In this document: positions 31,747-43,369 of the stretch, one piece after another
Numbering within the stretch: the first letter of the stretch is position 1
How the letters are laid out: the number at the start of each line of letters is the position of its first letter
Source of the DNA: Dipteris shenzhenensis
Lineage: Eukaryota; Polypodiophyta; Polypodiopsida; Gleicheniales
Strand: one strand, 5' to 3'
Length of the DNA stretch: 64,000 nt
Assembly (NCBI GenBank): GCA_047967505.1
Contig: CM106540.1
Position numbers and translations under genes: made by a program
The notes under the pieces: generated by a model
What the model saw: the letters and a program-made list of their open reading frames with translations, nothing else
Told to the model about the DNA's origin: nothing
Databases searched by the model: none

Positions 31747-31890
31747 ATGGATGCTGATCCTTGCTCCTCATTGCTTTCCTTTTCACTCTTCCTCCCTAGT
31801 CAGTTGATTCTGTTCCCCCCGGCCACCGCCTGTTCCCGCCGGCGAAGCCTTCAAGCCGGGGGCCCCGAGGACGACGCAAGACCCAAGTAA
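31747..31890 (+). other. Small GC-rich ORF upstream of the dirigent gene, doubtful
   Basis: An ATG at 31,747 opens 47 codons ending at TAA, through a distinctly GC-rich patch (31,815-31,900, with CCGGCCACCGCC and GCCGGGGGCCCC). No similarity is recognised. It may be non-coding promoter or leader sequence of the neighbouring gene. Confidence 0.12.
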
Positions 31891-32224
31891 CGAATTAGCG
31901 AGCCGGCCATCGACGCCCTTTTGTATCCCCACCGTTCCTCCTCCGGCCCTTGTTTGTTTTCATTCCGTTTCTGAACAATTCGACCTCCGTGGCAAAGCAC
32001 AATCTGGTAGTGTAATATTAAATATACAGTCCAGTTTGTGGCGTGTTATCCTTATGAAGTTGAGCCTCCCAGTCATCTCTGTACTCATAGCCGCGTATCG
32101 TGTCAAAGCACCTCGCTGTTTGCAGACTTTCACAGGGACTAGAGTCTTAGATTTGCTCTCCCTACTACTGTCTCTGAGCCCCAACTCGACTTAGGTTTCA
32201 TTCAGCTTTTTAGTTCCGATCAAT

Positions 32225-32761
32225 ATGGCCTTCAAAGCCGCCCATTTCATCTCTGTTGTGCTTCTCTTCATAGTTCTCGGACTGGCAAGAACGGATGCTC
32301 GACGTCCAGCCAAGATTTTAACTTATTACTTACAGCAACAATTCGGTCTTACCGAGCTCGGTATGGTATCCGCGGCTCGGCCTGCTGTCAATGGTACTAC
32401 TACGGGATTTGGATTAGAGGTTGTCTATGAATTCATAATGACACAGACAGCGAATTCAACTTCCCAGATTCTGGGCTACGTGAGGGGCACTGCCATAGTA
32501 GTCAACAACACTGCAGCATCAACGACCTTCTTTGTGAATAACGTGATTCGTTACGACGACGGTAAAATGAAGGGAACTATAAGTCAACAAGGTGAGGCTA
32601 TCTTCGATTCCCATTGGGAGTATTCCATTGTGGGTGGCACTGGAGATTTTCGGAATGTGCACGGATACAGTAAGGGCACGTCTATATTGTCTACGCCGAC
32701 GTCGACCGGCAGTCGCCACATCGTGACGCACTATAAGGCGTACTTGTGGGATGCTTGCTAA
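32225..32761 (+). CDS. Dirigent-family protein
   Basis: An intact single-exon gene of 178 residues, in the usual size range for dirigent proteins. Residues 1-26 form a signal peptide (hydrophobic core SVVLLFIVLGLA), so the product is secreted to the cell wall. The mature part shows the beta-barrel pattern of the family: YEFIMTQTANSTSQILGYVRG, then the near-diagnostic SIVGGTGDFRNVHGYSKG block, then a short C-terminal strand ending YLWDAC. At least three N-glycosylation sequons (NGT, NST, NNT) are visible. Family members guide coupling of monolignol radicals into lignans or lignin, or act in related wall chemistry; the exact product cannot be told from sequence. A weak AT-rich TATA-like region lies near 32,016-32,027. 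It is the only clearly intact ordinary host gene in the window, flanked on both sides by transposon remains. Confidence 0.93.
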   Translation: MAFKAAHFISVVLLFIVLGLARTDARRPAKILTYYLQQQFGLTELGMVSAARPAVNGTTTGFGLEVVYEFIMTQTANSTSQILGYVRGTAIVVNNTAASTTFFVNNVIRYDDGKMKGTISQQGEAIFDSHWEYSIVGGTGDFRNVHGYSKGTSILSTPTSTGSRHIVTHYKAYLWDAC

Positions 32762-33837
32762 TCTGTGTCTATGCTAATAGGTGCTCAAATCTTCATTGCA
32801 GGGCAATGCGGGCATTGCATTGTGTTGGAAATAATGTAACTCCAAATTACAATGAGTTTACTTCTGATTTGTTGAGGAGAGATTAACTAGTAGGCGTTTC
32901 CTCCATCTACTGTCGTTTTATATCTTCTTCTTCTTAAATTGTCTTCTGTATTTCGATCTGGCTCCTGCATGAGTTCCTTCCCTTTTCATATGGTATCATT
33001 CACCATTCTCCGCTCACGATTGTCATAGCTCGAGGCTTGCAAGGGGACCTCTCTCTCTTCCTGCGGATAAATTCTTGAATCCCCACCCATCGTGAAGAAA
33101 TTGACAATCTCATTGATGTCCTCATTTTCCTCCCGTATATTCGTGAATCCTAGACTACACCATAGACTTGCTCTGCAAACTATAATTTAGCAAAACGTTC
33201 CACCAACGAGCACTTCCTCCAAAACTTTCTAAGCTATAAATTAATTGAAATGCTTTCCAACACCAACTACTACATCGATCCGTCAAAAAGAAGATGCTAC
33301 TTCGAACTTTGGGATCACGTCATGGTGATTCTTGGTCTTAGGTCTCCCTGGTCTCCACAAAGCTTGGGTGCTGGCGGACACCAAAGCACAATCGGATATC
33401 ATTCTACACTATGGAGACATGTAGACATACTTGGTGCACAATTTCAACACACCTAAGACGATATATGACCCACCTCTCACGTGAATGCACAACATCAATT
33501 TGTAACGACTCAACTCAAAGAAAACAAGTGGGTTGCTTTGAAGAACATTTTTAGCAAATCACCATGCTACTCTCCTCTTTCTTGCCTTATGGGATTCCTC
33601 TATCATCATGATATAGAGTGGCATGGCCTAAGCTACTTTCCCTTTCTTCACTAGTAAATTCTTCAAGAAGGTATCATGTGGTACAGTTTTGAACCTTAAG
33701 ACAAAATCACCCCGAGGCCTAATTTTATCACCAACACAATAAATTTTCATGGTACACTCTTGGTACAACTGACATTAAAAAGACCACTTTTTACAATAAT
33801 TGATGAAGGTATTCCATGAGTGCTATTTAGCTAGCAT
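32762..33837. other. 3' flank of the dirigent gene, no gene seen
   Basis: No convincing coding sequence. Short open frames such as one at 33,250-33,456 have no recognised domain. Confidence 0.4.
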
Positions 33838-34025
33838 GGAATCCCGTCTTTCATGCAAAGATCAAACACATTGAGGTCAGGTACCATTTCATCAGAGAGG
33901 TACTTGAGGACAAGCGCATAGAGCTTGTCAAGGTTCATACAGATGATAACCCTGCAGATATGCTGACGAAGAGTCTACCTAGTCAGCAGTTTGAGTATTG
34001 TCATGTATTGATGGGCATTGGATAG
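33838..34025 (+). pseudogene. Copia RNase H C-terminal fragment
   Basis: The plus strand reads NPVFHAKIKHIEVRYHFIRE, then IELVKVHTDDNPADMLTKSL and ends at TAG 34,023-34,025. These are the hallmark C-terminal RNase H motifs of Ty1/copia polyproteins (KHI(D/E)V(R/K)YHFIRE, NPADMLTK). Everything upstream in the polyprotein is missing. A purine-rich tract (AAGTGGGAGG, around 34,067-34,077) and the 3' LTR follow directly, so this is the 3' end of a copia element. Confidence 0.9.
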
Positions 34026-34078
34026 TATGCTCACTGGTTGTTCTCCCTTAAAGGCACATTGTCCTTTAAGTGGGAGGT

Positions 34079-34248
34079 TGTGGGGGTTAAAGGTCACTGT
34101 GCCTTTACCCCGGTTATGTACAATACTCAAACACATATATAAATGAATGAAAAAGAAGATTAGGGTGTTTTGCACCCACCAAAACTTGTGTGGCTCTCTG
34201 TTTCTCTCTCTCCCTCTTCCGTTCTTGCTTCCGTTGAGAGCACTCTCA
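34079..34248 (+). mobile_element. Copia-type 3' LTR
   Basis: The 170-bp LTR starts TGTGGGGGTTAAAGGTCAC and ends CTCTCA, preceded by a polypurine tract. It differs from the 24,782-24,956 copy by roughly ten substitutions and small indels. Its right edge abuts, without spacer, the truncated Helitron coding sequence on the opposite strand. Confidence 0.9.
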
Positions 34249-35480
34249 ACCTGCAAATTGCCTTGCCTTTTTTTTGGCATGTGCATGTATGTCTATGGTA
34301 TTGTGTTGCTTGCAATGACTTGGGGAGCAATGCCAGATCACAAGATATGTATTGATTCACAAAGCATGTTACCAGCTCACTTGATTTACCATAAAAAATA
34401 GGGGCTCCCTCCACCCAAAGTAGAGCATGATCATGCTCGCCTATTGCGGTTTTGAAATCCGGTCGCAAAGTAGAAATCCATGATCTTCCCAAAGAATTGT
34501 GAATCAACATTCAAAAGCTTTCTCAAGGCTTTCATGTGGCGATCATAATACCACACACAAGTGACATGGTCATCACGGACTAGTGGGTGCGCTCGAAGCT
34601 GGTTTTTATCATTGTTGCACTTACTTGACCGCAACACCCTTAGTCTGTCCAACAATGCTAGCCAATTGCTCTCTCCACTTGTAAACGTCATAAAGAATGT
34701 CGGTGGACCTAGCTGGCGAAGCATTGCAAACAATGCAACTCCCTTAGTCCATCCAACAATGCTTGCCAATTGCTTTCTCCACTTGTAAACGTCATGAAGA
34801 ATGTCGATGGGCCTAGCTAGCGAATCATTGCAAACAACCTTTTTTCGTTGGCGTTGCAAGTAGTGCGGAGATGTTTGGATGCTTTCAAGTTCTTGGTAAC
34901 CAATATCTGATTTCAATAGTACATCTAAGTTGACATCCTTTTAGCAGTTATAACCCTACCATTTAACTATGCCTTTTGCATATGAATCTCATACGAATCC
35001 ACACTGAACTAGCAACAAAGTGTATTAAAATCTTAACCGCTTTGAAGAAAAGGTTTTGGATGTGAGTTGCAAAGCATCGGTCCTTGTGCAGGATTTCCCA
35101 TTGGGCAACTTTTTGGTAACTGAGGATACTAAGCATATGCTCATACCTTCACTGACCAAAGAACAGTGTTGGGTAGTTTAGCTCCTCGCAATGCTTATCT
35201 TTATATATACCCATTGGCTTTTGGTTTTCGCTTGGAGCGATCGTTGTGATGGTTGAGATTGTATCATCGGCTGTGTCGACATATCCATGCACTAGTGTGT
35301 CTATGCAGGGGTCAGTCTCTTGATCTATAGTCATACTTTCCTTTGTAAAGCACGTGTCACTATTGCATTGTGCGTTCATCCTAAGATGAAAATGTGGAAG
35401 CCGTAGCGGTAATATTGAGACACCCTCTTGCTTGTACAAGGGTGTTTCAACAAGCCTTTTTAATGCTTTCATCACTAGAT
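34249..35480 (-). pseudogene. Helitron Rep-helicase N-terminal part, truncated by an LTR
   Basis: Minus-strand segments in order are ENQKPMGIYKDKHCEELNYP and TLFFGQ (35.2 kb), SYQKVAQWEILHKDRCFATH (35.1 kb), LKSDIGYQELESIQTSPHYL (34.9 kb), then LRQLGPPTFFMTFTSGESNW and DDHVTCVWYYDRHMKALRKL (34.6-34.7 kb). Next, in another frame, is EHDHALLWVEGAPIFYG, then FVNQYISCD and CQKKGKAICR. These match Helitron_like_N proteins as recalled. EHDHALLW holds the HUH-nuclease histidines (34,433-34,435 and 34,427-34,429). The sequence stops at the LTR edge (34,248/34,249), so the catalytic Tyr motif and the whole helicase are absent. A roughly 35-residue internal insertion-like repeat and several frame breaks show decay. 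Confidence 0.85.
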
Positions 35481-36050
35481 CTGGGCAAACATTACTAGTA
35501 GTGTATGGAGTTTGATATCCTAGTTTTTACTTTATTGCGACTCTGATTGTCGTGTTATCATCTAGCTGCTGTGGAAGCATGGTTTGAATGCTCTCTAAGT
35601 TAGTTGCAACATTTATGATACTACCTTTTAACAAATACTGGCCAAAGTGTAAATATTATCGTATTTGTCCAAAGGTTGCCCGTGCTGAAACGAGCCTTTC
35701 TTCAAGTTCGGTAAGTAGTTGTACTTGTTTGATTAGGCTATTTAATTTTGTATTCATGGGTGATGCTAAAGTAGGCACTTGGCCATGCTCAACTTGTCGC
35801 TTACAGCTAGAACAGTTAGAATTACTAGTTGCTCTGATATGGTCCAGTCTCTACTAACAGCGCAATGATTTCTTTTGTTGCTTCTTTGATCTGGTATTTG
35901 AACAGTAATCTTTTGCAAACAATGGCATGGATGTGTAGGAGTGTCTGAGATAGGTGATAGAAATTTATCGATTGGCCTGCTACGTTTCCTTTTGCTTGTC
36001 CCTTTGTGTGTTTGGTCATAGAATCTGTTATCAAGATACTAGAGACAGTG
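35481..36050 (-). other. Degenerate Helitron linker region
   Basis: Minus-strand frames such as INFYHLSQTLLHIHAIVCKR (about 35.9-36.0 kb) continue the Helitron-like protein between the OTU modules and the Rep part. Stops are frequent. Confidence 0.45.
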
Positions 36051-37120
36051 AGCTATCTGCGCTACTATTTTCCCTTCCTCCAGCTGTGCTGTTCTAACAT
36101 AATTCTTGCTACTTAGGTCCATGTTGATGAAGGCATGGTTGCTGCAAGCGACAAGATTTCTTTGTCGAATGTATCATACCATTTTCTAGGATGAGCTCGT
36201 GGTTCTTGCTCATCAATACCTTTGCGTAAAGTTTCTGTTGGAACCTTAGTAGACTGGTGTTTTTTTTCTGATGTATCATATGTGAGCCGCCACCTTCTCC
36301 TAAGGAACGTTTTGTTTGTCATTGAATTTTATGTAATTCTCGGCAATCATTCTTACTGTTTGACTAGCCATAGTGCTCACGATAAATTGTATTGCCTCAT
36401 CATCTTCTGTTGACCAAAGATGTTGTATCTTTCTAGTGCCTGTGCATTGGATGTTAGCTTTGCAAATTGTCTCATTGTGTGTGTTTTCCCACATTCACAA
36501 CATGGATTTAAGTGCCGCATTGAAGGTGCATTACCAAGTTGGACAACTAGCTCAAAGTGTGGTGCATCCATTGGATCATCATTGTAAAGAATTTATAGTG
36601 GCTCTGTTTCTAATGCATCACCACATTACCTTCCTTTCAGTCAGTGACCATACATATATTGGCCGTTGCAGGTACTTAGAAGCCCAATAAATAGCAAAAT
36701 AGTCCCCCCAGAGTCCACTTTCTGATGTGGGTCTCATGGAAATCATGTAGAAAGTTACGTGTTAGAAAATTTTCTAAGAAGTCATTTGCCTCTATGCAGT
36801 CCATGGTCATAGAATACATGAATCGGTTTACTGTTGCAGCTCAAATTTCTTTGGGTGTTGAGTTCATATTTAGCAAGTATTTTATTGTGTCAAAAATAAG
36901 CAGTCACTGGATGAGTAAGCGTAGTTCGGAGCACGCATTAAGTGTTTCTCATACAACATAGTATCTATTAGATCAGGCTCTATCCGTACAGGTGAACGCA
37001 CAATTTTGGTTGCAAGTTTTGTATAGATTTTTGATGGTTTGCTTGGATTCTCAACCATAGATGGTGTATCAATGTGCACTATAGGTTCAAAGTGACCACG
37101 TGTGATAGGCAATCATCATA
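36050..37120 (-). pseudogene. Helitron OTU-like module a plus SANT/Myb-like segment
   Basis: Module a on the minus strand has the nucleophile motif SSDCLF (Cys codon 36,900-36,902) and the His motif DAPHFELVV (His codon 36,557-36,559). It is followed by LWSTEDDEAIQFIV, a Myb/SANT-like helix start, and IAENYIKFNDK. The segment preceding the Cys (LIDTMLYEKHLMRAPNYAYS) matches the one before module c. OTU domains are deubiquitinase-type cysteine proteases and are known passengers of some Helitron lineages. Stops and frameshifts between motifs show that it is dead. Confidence 0.65.
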
Positions 37121-37640
37121 AAGGATCTGTAAAGGTGTGGCATTGAAATTCATGTCATGCCTTATATAAACTCGCTTTTGCCGTAGCGACCAATGTAGAT
37201 TGGTTTTTGTAAGAATGATGATGCCCAGAGAATAGCAAATTGGTCCCCCCAAACTCCCCCTTGTGCTGCTAGCTTGCTCATCCACTCTAAATATTCATCT
37301 CATAGGTTTGGACATCGTGCAAATCATGGAGAAAAGCTAGAGAGAGTGAAGTGTGTAAGCACCTTGTAGCTTCTTCCTCTCCATTCTGCAAGCTTGTAAG
37401 GAACTATTAAATTATTGCTACTCGGATTTCTGCATATGTTAAATCTATATCAACGAGATACTTTATTATATCAAATAAACAATCACCAAGGCTGTATTTG
37501 TAATTTCTTTCACGACGTAGTTGTTGGTTTTGCAGAACAGTGTCAATTGAGTCCTGGGTTTTAATATTTGGTGCGAGATCTGGTTCATTTGTTCTTGTGA
37601 AAACCACAACTTCGTCATCAAATTGAGTTACAGCCAATGT
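37080..37640 (-). pseudogene. Helitron OTU-like module b
   Basis: The Cys motif SLGDCLFDIIKYLVDI (Cys codon 37,479-37,481) and His motif HFEPIVHIDTP (His codon 37,092-37,094) bracket a degenerate middle part. The text following the His continues directly into module a. Module b pairs with module d in sequence, and a with c, so b-a is a duplicate of d-c. Confidence 0.6.
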
Positions 37641-37779
37641 AGCATGTGCTACTACTGTGAGTTTATTCTTATTTTACATCATAATAGGGACACGGTTCAC
37701 TAAACCAACACTAGATATAGGAGCTGTTTCAATAATTGGTTCAAAGTGAGGGGAGTGTGGAAGACTGTCATCATATAAG

Positions 37780-38640
37780 ATACGTGTTGACGAAGGCATG
37801 TCCACTGCAAGCCATAAGATTTCTTTATCAAATGTATCATACCATTTTCTAGAATGAGCTTGTGGTTGTTGCTCATCAATATCTGCGAGTAAAGTTTCTA
37901 CTGGAACCTTAGTAGACTAGTGTTTTCTTGTGAGGTACCGTATGTGAGCCATCACCTTCTCCAGAGGAACATTTCATTTGTCATTGAATTTTATGTAATT
38001 CTCAGCAATCATTCTTACTGTTTGACTAGGCACAGTACTCACGATGAGCTGTATTGCCTCATCATCTTCCTTTGACCAAAGATGCCTTATCTTTTTTGTG
38101 CCTATGTTGTGCATGTTAGCTTGGAAAATTGTCTCGTTGTGTGTAGTTTTCCCAAGCTCACAATGTGGATTTAAGTGCCGCATTGAAGGTGTGTTACCTA
38201 GTTCAACAATTGGCTCGAAGTGTGGTGCATCCATTGAACCATCATGGTAAAGAATCTGTAGTGGCTATGTTTCTAACTCGTCACCACATTTTATATAAAC
38301 CTTACTTTCAGACAGTGACCATACATAAATTTGCCACTGTAGGTACTTAGAAGCCCAATAGATAGCGAAATAGTCCCCCCAAAGTCCACTCTCTGATGTG
38401 GGTCTACTCATATGCACTAGATATTCTTCGTAGCTTTACACCCCATGGAAATCATGCAAAAAGCTACATGTTAGAAAATTTTCTAAGAAGTCTTTTGCTT
38501 TTGTGCAGTCCATGGTGAGAGAATACATGAATTGGTTTACTATTGCACCTCAAATTTCTTTGGTTGTTGAGTTCATACTTAGTAAGTATTTTGTTGTGTC
38601 AAAATAAGCAATCACCAAATGAGTAGGTGTAGTTTGTAGC
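37780..38640 (-). pseudogene. Helitron OTU-like module c plus SANT/Myb-like segment
   Basis: This is the best-preserved module: SFGDCLF (Cys codon 38,608-38,610), SYEEYLVHMSRP, then LWGDYFAIYWASKYLQWQIY, and DAPHFEPIVELG (His codon 38,220-38,222). It is followed by LWSKEDDEAIQLIV...IAENYIKFNDK. The Cys-to-His span of about 130 residues is usual for OTU domains. It carries one frameshift after the Cys motif and at least three in-frame stops. Confidence 0.68.
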
Positions 38641-39130
38641 ATGCTTTAAGTGTTTCTTGTACATCACAGTATCTATTAGATCAGGGTCTACCTGTACAGA
38701 AGACTGCACAATTTTGGTATTCAGTTTTGTGTAGGTTTTTGATGGCTTGCTTGGATTCTCAACCATAGTTGGTGTATCAATGTGCACTATAGGTTCAAAG
38801 TGACCCACATGTGATATGCAATCATCATAAAGGATCAGTAAAGGCGTGGCATTGAAATCCATGCCATGCCTTATATAAACTTGCTTTTACCATAGACCAT
38901 ACGTAGATTGGTTTTTGTAAGAATGATGATGGACCAACCTTTTGAATCCATCTTTAACAAATAAACAACCTTGAGAAATGTGACCAATAGTCGTTGTTGT
39001 GCAAGTGCAAAATTTCAATGGCTCTAGCTCGGAGTTGTTTAGAGGTCATTCTGTTTTCTAATAGGTATGTAATTGCGTCGAATAAATAGTCGCTTGCTAT
39101 ATAGTCATAATGCCTGACACAGCTCAAATT
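38640..39130 (-). pseudogene. Helitron OTU-like module d, nucleophile lost
   Basis: The module start reads ASDYLFDAITYLLENRMTSK. The expected Cys of GDCLF is Tyr here (codon TAT, 39,086-39,088). The His motif GHFEPIVHIDTP remains (His codon 38,800-38,802). The middle is shorter than in module c. It is the most N-terminal module seen on the minus strand. Confidence 0.6.
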
Positions 39131-39196
39131 CTATTCGTGTAAGATTTTATCAATTGCTTTGCTTTGATCCATGGTTGTTGTTCTGAACACGAGGCT

Positions 39197-39222
39197 TATA
39201 TATATATATATATATATATATA
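39197..39222. repeat. TA microsatellite
   Basis: An uninterrupted TA dinucleotide run of about 26 bp lies just upstream of the Helitron OTU region. Confidence 0.95.
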
Positions 39223-39223
39223 A

Positions 39224-40464
39224 AGAAACAAATGGCTTTTTACTATGCTTTCTAAAATGCTTGCATAACTAGGAAAAATAAAAAATACAATGAAAAGAAC
39301 TAAAACAATGAACACTACTTTCTAGAACAGTAGTTCCATGCAAATTTTTGATGGTAATGTTTTTTTTTAATTTGATTTTTTGTGTTTATTCAATAAACAA
39401 CATTCTTTGTACCGGCAGGCATGAAGCCCCTTAGGCAGGCATAAAGTCCATTTGGTTAGCCAAACGCCCTTTTGGCAAGCAAATAAGACTTTCAACAAAC
39501 TTTTTTTTTATTGTCTTTTTTGTGCTTTTCAAAAATAAAAAACTCAAAAGCCACTTGGAAAATAGGTACTTGGCAAATGGATTTTTCAAGGAAAATGGCT
39601 TTTTTGGGCAAATAGGTTTTGAATTGTTTTTCCTACCCTAGGCAACAACTTTAGTGGCAAACTTGTCCTCAATTTCTAAATTTTGCAACGGATCTTCGTC
39701 TTCAGGATTTGTTATTGGTGTGTACGAAACCATTACATTCCCAGACGTGAGTCTAAATTCTCCCACGATCCGCACTATACTAATTTTTTGTCGAAAGTCT
39801 TTCTCATTCTTGTTGAACTATTGATCAACAGTGGTAGTTATTCCAAGTAGCCGTGTTATCAAAGGATCTTTAACATTGACCCGCACTCGATTTCCATATT
39901 CTGCTTTGATTGTTGCAACTATATGATTGATGATTTTAGGCTCGACATGACGTTTGCAGTGAGTATAGCTATAAGTATTCTTTCTTATTTATTGCAACCC
40001 AACCTGCATCTTGCAAAGTGCACAAGCAATCCAAAATGGCCGAGCAGTTTGATGAACATCAATTCACCACAAATTTTCACAAGGATCAATGTTTCAGTAT
40101 ATGCGATGCTGATCAATAATAACAATTAGGAGTAAAAAGCACATGTATTGTACTCTGCATCGCTTACCAAGTCAACATTATTCTCTTGATTTTGGTAACA
40201 TTCAAATACTTCTATAGGCCCCTTTATGGTGTCTTCATCAGTCTCACTGGTGCTACTATTGAGTAGCCAGCAAACAATAACTACTTTCTAGTCGTGTATC
40301 TTCTAGTTGTTGTGTTCTCAATCACATATATAGCAGGACGGCCTTCATTTAGTGCACACAACATTTCATCCTTTATGTGCTCATGTTCACTATAAAATGC
40401 CAACTGCACAAAGAAGGAAAAGAATGAACGACAATAATAGTAATAGTCATATCCCTGGTTGCAA
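39224..40464. other. AT-rich sequence without a supported gene
   Basis: No recognisable domain on either strand. The words CAGGCATGAAGCCC and CAGGCATAAAGTCC near 39,417-39,450 recur as complements at 47,895-47,960, hinting at a shared dispersed element. Confidence 0.35.
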
Positions 40465-41112
40465 TTAGAAAATAGGCATGACTGTAAGGCTACTTACAAT
40501 TGAGCAGTCATCTCGACCCATTCCATTAGCCACTTTTAAGAAACAACTTGAGAATCTTTTGCTTGTATGTATTCCAATGTCTTCCAAAACCACAATTGCA
40601 ATGTCGCCAGTTGGATATGTTTTTGAGCTTTGTAATAACTGTGCTATGCTTGTGTTATCATAGAAATTCAATTGGATTGTAGGGACTGGCAATACTATGA
40701 TAACTATACTCGCTGTCACTTTTAATGTCAACTTAGAATTCCCTCTTACAAATTCAGGATTTTTCTTTAAAATCCAAAAGTTCTCTAGTGTTTTTCGATC
40801 AACTCTTTATGAAGTTGCAATGTAATCGTTGTGAGGCCACCTATGTCAGTTAAGTCTGCTCTTATGTTTGGGTAGGATGAATTTCTCTTCCTATCATACA
40901 TGCCATAATAACGGTTCAAATTCAACCCCTCAAATAGAATCTTTTGCATGTTTGGAATCATATCCTTTATCATTACCACTTGCAATTTAGATGTGTCTCT
41001 TTTTTGTGCCTTATTATTACTTGTGATATTGCGATTGTTACCTTGATGGTTGAAGACTGCGAAGATTCCTTCTCAGTGCTGGTTCTTGGTCTTTTATTTG
41101 ATGTAGTTGACA
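40465..41112 (-). pseudogene. Unrecognised spliced ORF remnant
   Basis: An ATG at 41,112 on the minus strand opens MSTTSNKRPRTSTEKESSQS and meets a GTAACA donor near 41,040. Later minus-strand frames read GLNLNRYYGMYDRKRNSSYP, IGGLTTITLQLHKELI (about 40.8-40.95 kb) and LNFYDNTSIAQLLQSSKTYP, then GDIAIVVLEDIGIHTSKRF (about 40.5-40.7 kb). I do not recognise the family. A single-strand-binding (RPA-like) passenger of a Helitron would fit the neighbourhood, but nothing in the motifs proves it. Confidence 0.3.
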
Positions 41113-41614
41113 TTTTTTTTTAGTGTGTTACCTGTAACATATTAAATTTCAGGGTGGCCATGTAAAAACAAAACAACTTCAATGAATGCACCCCTATCCT
41201 AGACGATGTGATTTAAAGAAATAGGGCTTTTTAAGGCTCTGTTGTGATTTGGGACATTTTGTTAGGTAGTGCTTTGATGATATAGTGAAGCATTGTAGGG
41301 GGGGAGGGGGGGGATGAGAAATGACTTAAAATCCTTTTTGGGCTTAACAATGTATAAAAAGAAGAGTAAACTTAAAGCATCATTAACTTTAAACATTCAC
41401 TAGGAGAACATATAGTACTCCAAACAACCAAATGATGTAATAGTAGCAACAACTAAATTAGAATGTATTTAATCATAAACTAAGTCGAGCCTATTCCAAA
41501 GCTCCATCCCTTGCTCATCATCATTGTCCCCAGTGCATTATTTCCACTTGTTTGCTTCAGCTACACCTTTCCCAAGGAAAGCATATCGACCAATGGACTC
41601 ATGTACGGGTAACG
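41113..41614. other. Non-coding stretch with a G-run
   Basis: No gene is supported. A poly-G run with one A lies around 41,298-41,313. Confidence 0.35.
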
Positions 41615-42019
41615 CTATTGATGCATGGTCCCTGTGACTAATTTCCAAACAAGTTCAATCAACTTCAGGTCGATGCCATATATTGGCATTGGACTTTCTT
41701 GTTGTAAACCCATAAATAGCAACGTATCAGTTATCCACTCAACATTTTTGGACACCATTAAGAGATCGTGTGAGTAGTAATCTATTTTATTAATTGCAAT
41801 CTCCTCTTGTAAAACACACAACCAATTAAAAACACCCCCAGCCAATGTGCAAGAATAGCTAAACAATGACTGGCATGACATTGGGTCTCCGAACCATGAA
41901 ACGCTGCTATGTATTTCAATAGCGGTAATAGACCCATCGTATGTTAGTCCAAGATTACTTGTCTTCTGGAGGTAAAGGATTGCATGATGTGCAATACCCC
42001 AATGTTTTGTTGTAGGCAC
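41615..42019 (-). pseudogene. Copia RNase H fragment
   Basis: The minus strand encodes a 134-residue open stretch with copia RNase H order: HWGIAHHAILYLQKTSNLGL, then YDGS, FGDPMSCQSLFSYSCTLAGG, FNWLCVLQEEIAINKIDYYS and WITDTLLFMGLQ. Expected active-site residues are altered (for instance the usual SDADWAGD reads VSWFGD), so it is not functional. It is a different copy from the one at 33.8 kb and lies on the opposite strand. Confidence 0.8.
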
Positions 42020-42943
<924 letters not shown>

Positions 42944-43369
42944 TATGTGTACATTTGTGCAATACCTGGTCCGCCGACTATCCCAATAAGCTTACAAAGG
43001 CAAGAAAGCAATGTTATCGTACTACACAATGAGTAGCCAAAGAGTTGTAACATCATATATGAAAAATGCTTAGTTATGGGATTCTCTCATTCTCTCCTTT
43101 TTTTAAATGAGTCTAATAGAATAGAGCAAGGTAACAACAGAAACAATCACATGTAAAAATTTAAGTAGGGCTACATTGCATTGTGCTTTCTTCATACAGC
43201 TACTAGGAGCAATCTCTTATGATGATCCTCTTATTTGTTGAGTGTGTGCAATAGACGAGAACAAGGTAGCTATCATAAAACATCATATGTAAAAATTAAA
43301 GCATGGTGACATTAGAATCCATTTCCGCAATTGGCCGCATAAAACCACTAGGATCGATGTGTCAAGAGG

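Larger units (their letters stand above)
36122..38930. repeat. Tandem duplication of about 1.7 kb
   Basis: 36,122-37,240 and 37,786-38,930 are diverged direct copies offset by about 1,664-1,708 bp. For example, ATCATACCATTTTCTAG and GGAACCTTAGTAGACT occur in both. Each copy carries two OTU-like modules and one SANT-like segment of the Helitron-like protein. Confidence 0.85.

Noticed and set aside
24782-34248. A copia element that captured the dirigent gene
   Set aside because: The flanking 5-bp sequences do not match, no copia gag-pol surrounds the gene, and the two LTRs interrupt different elements. A chimeric origin fits better.
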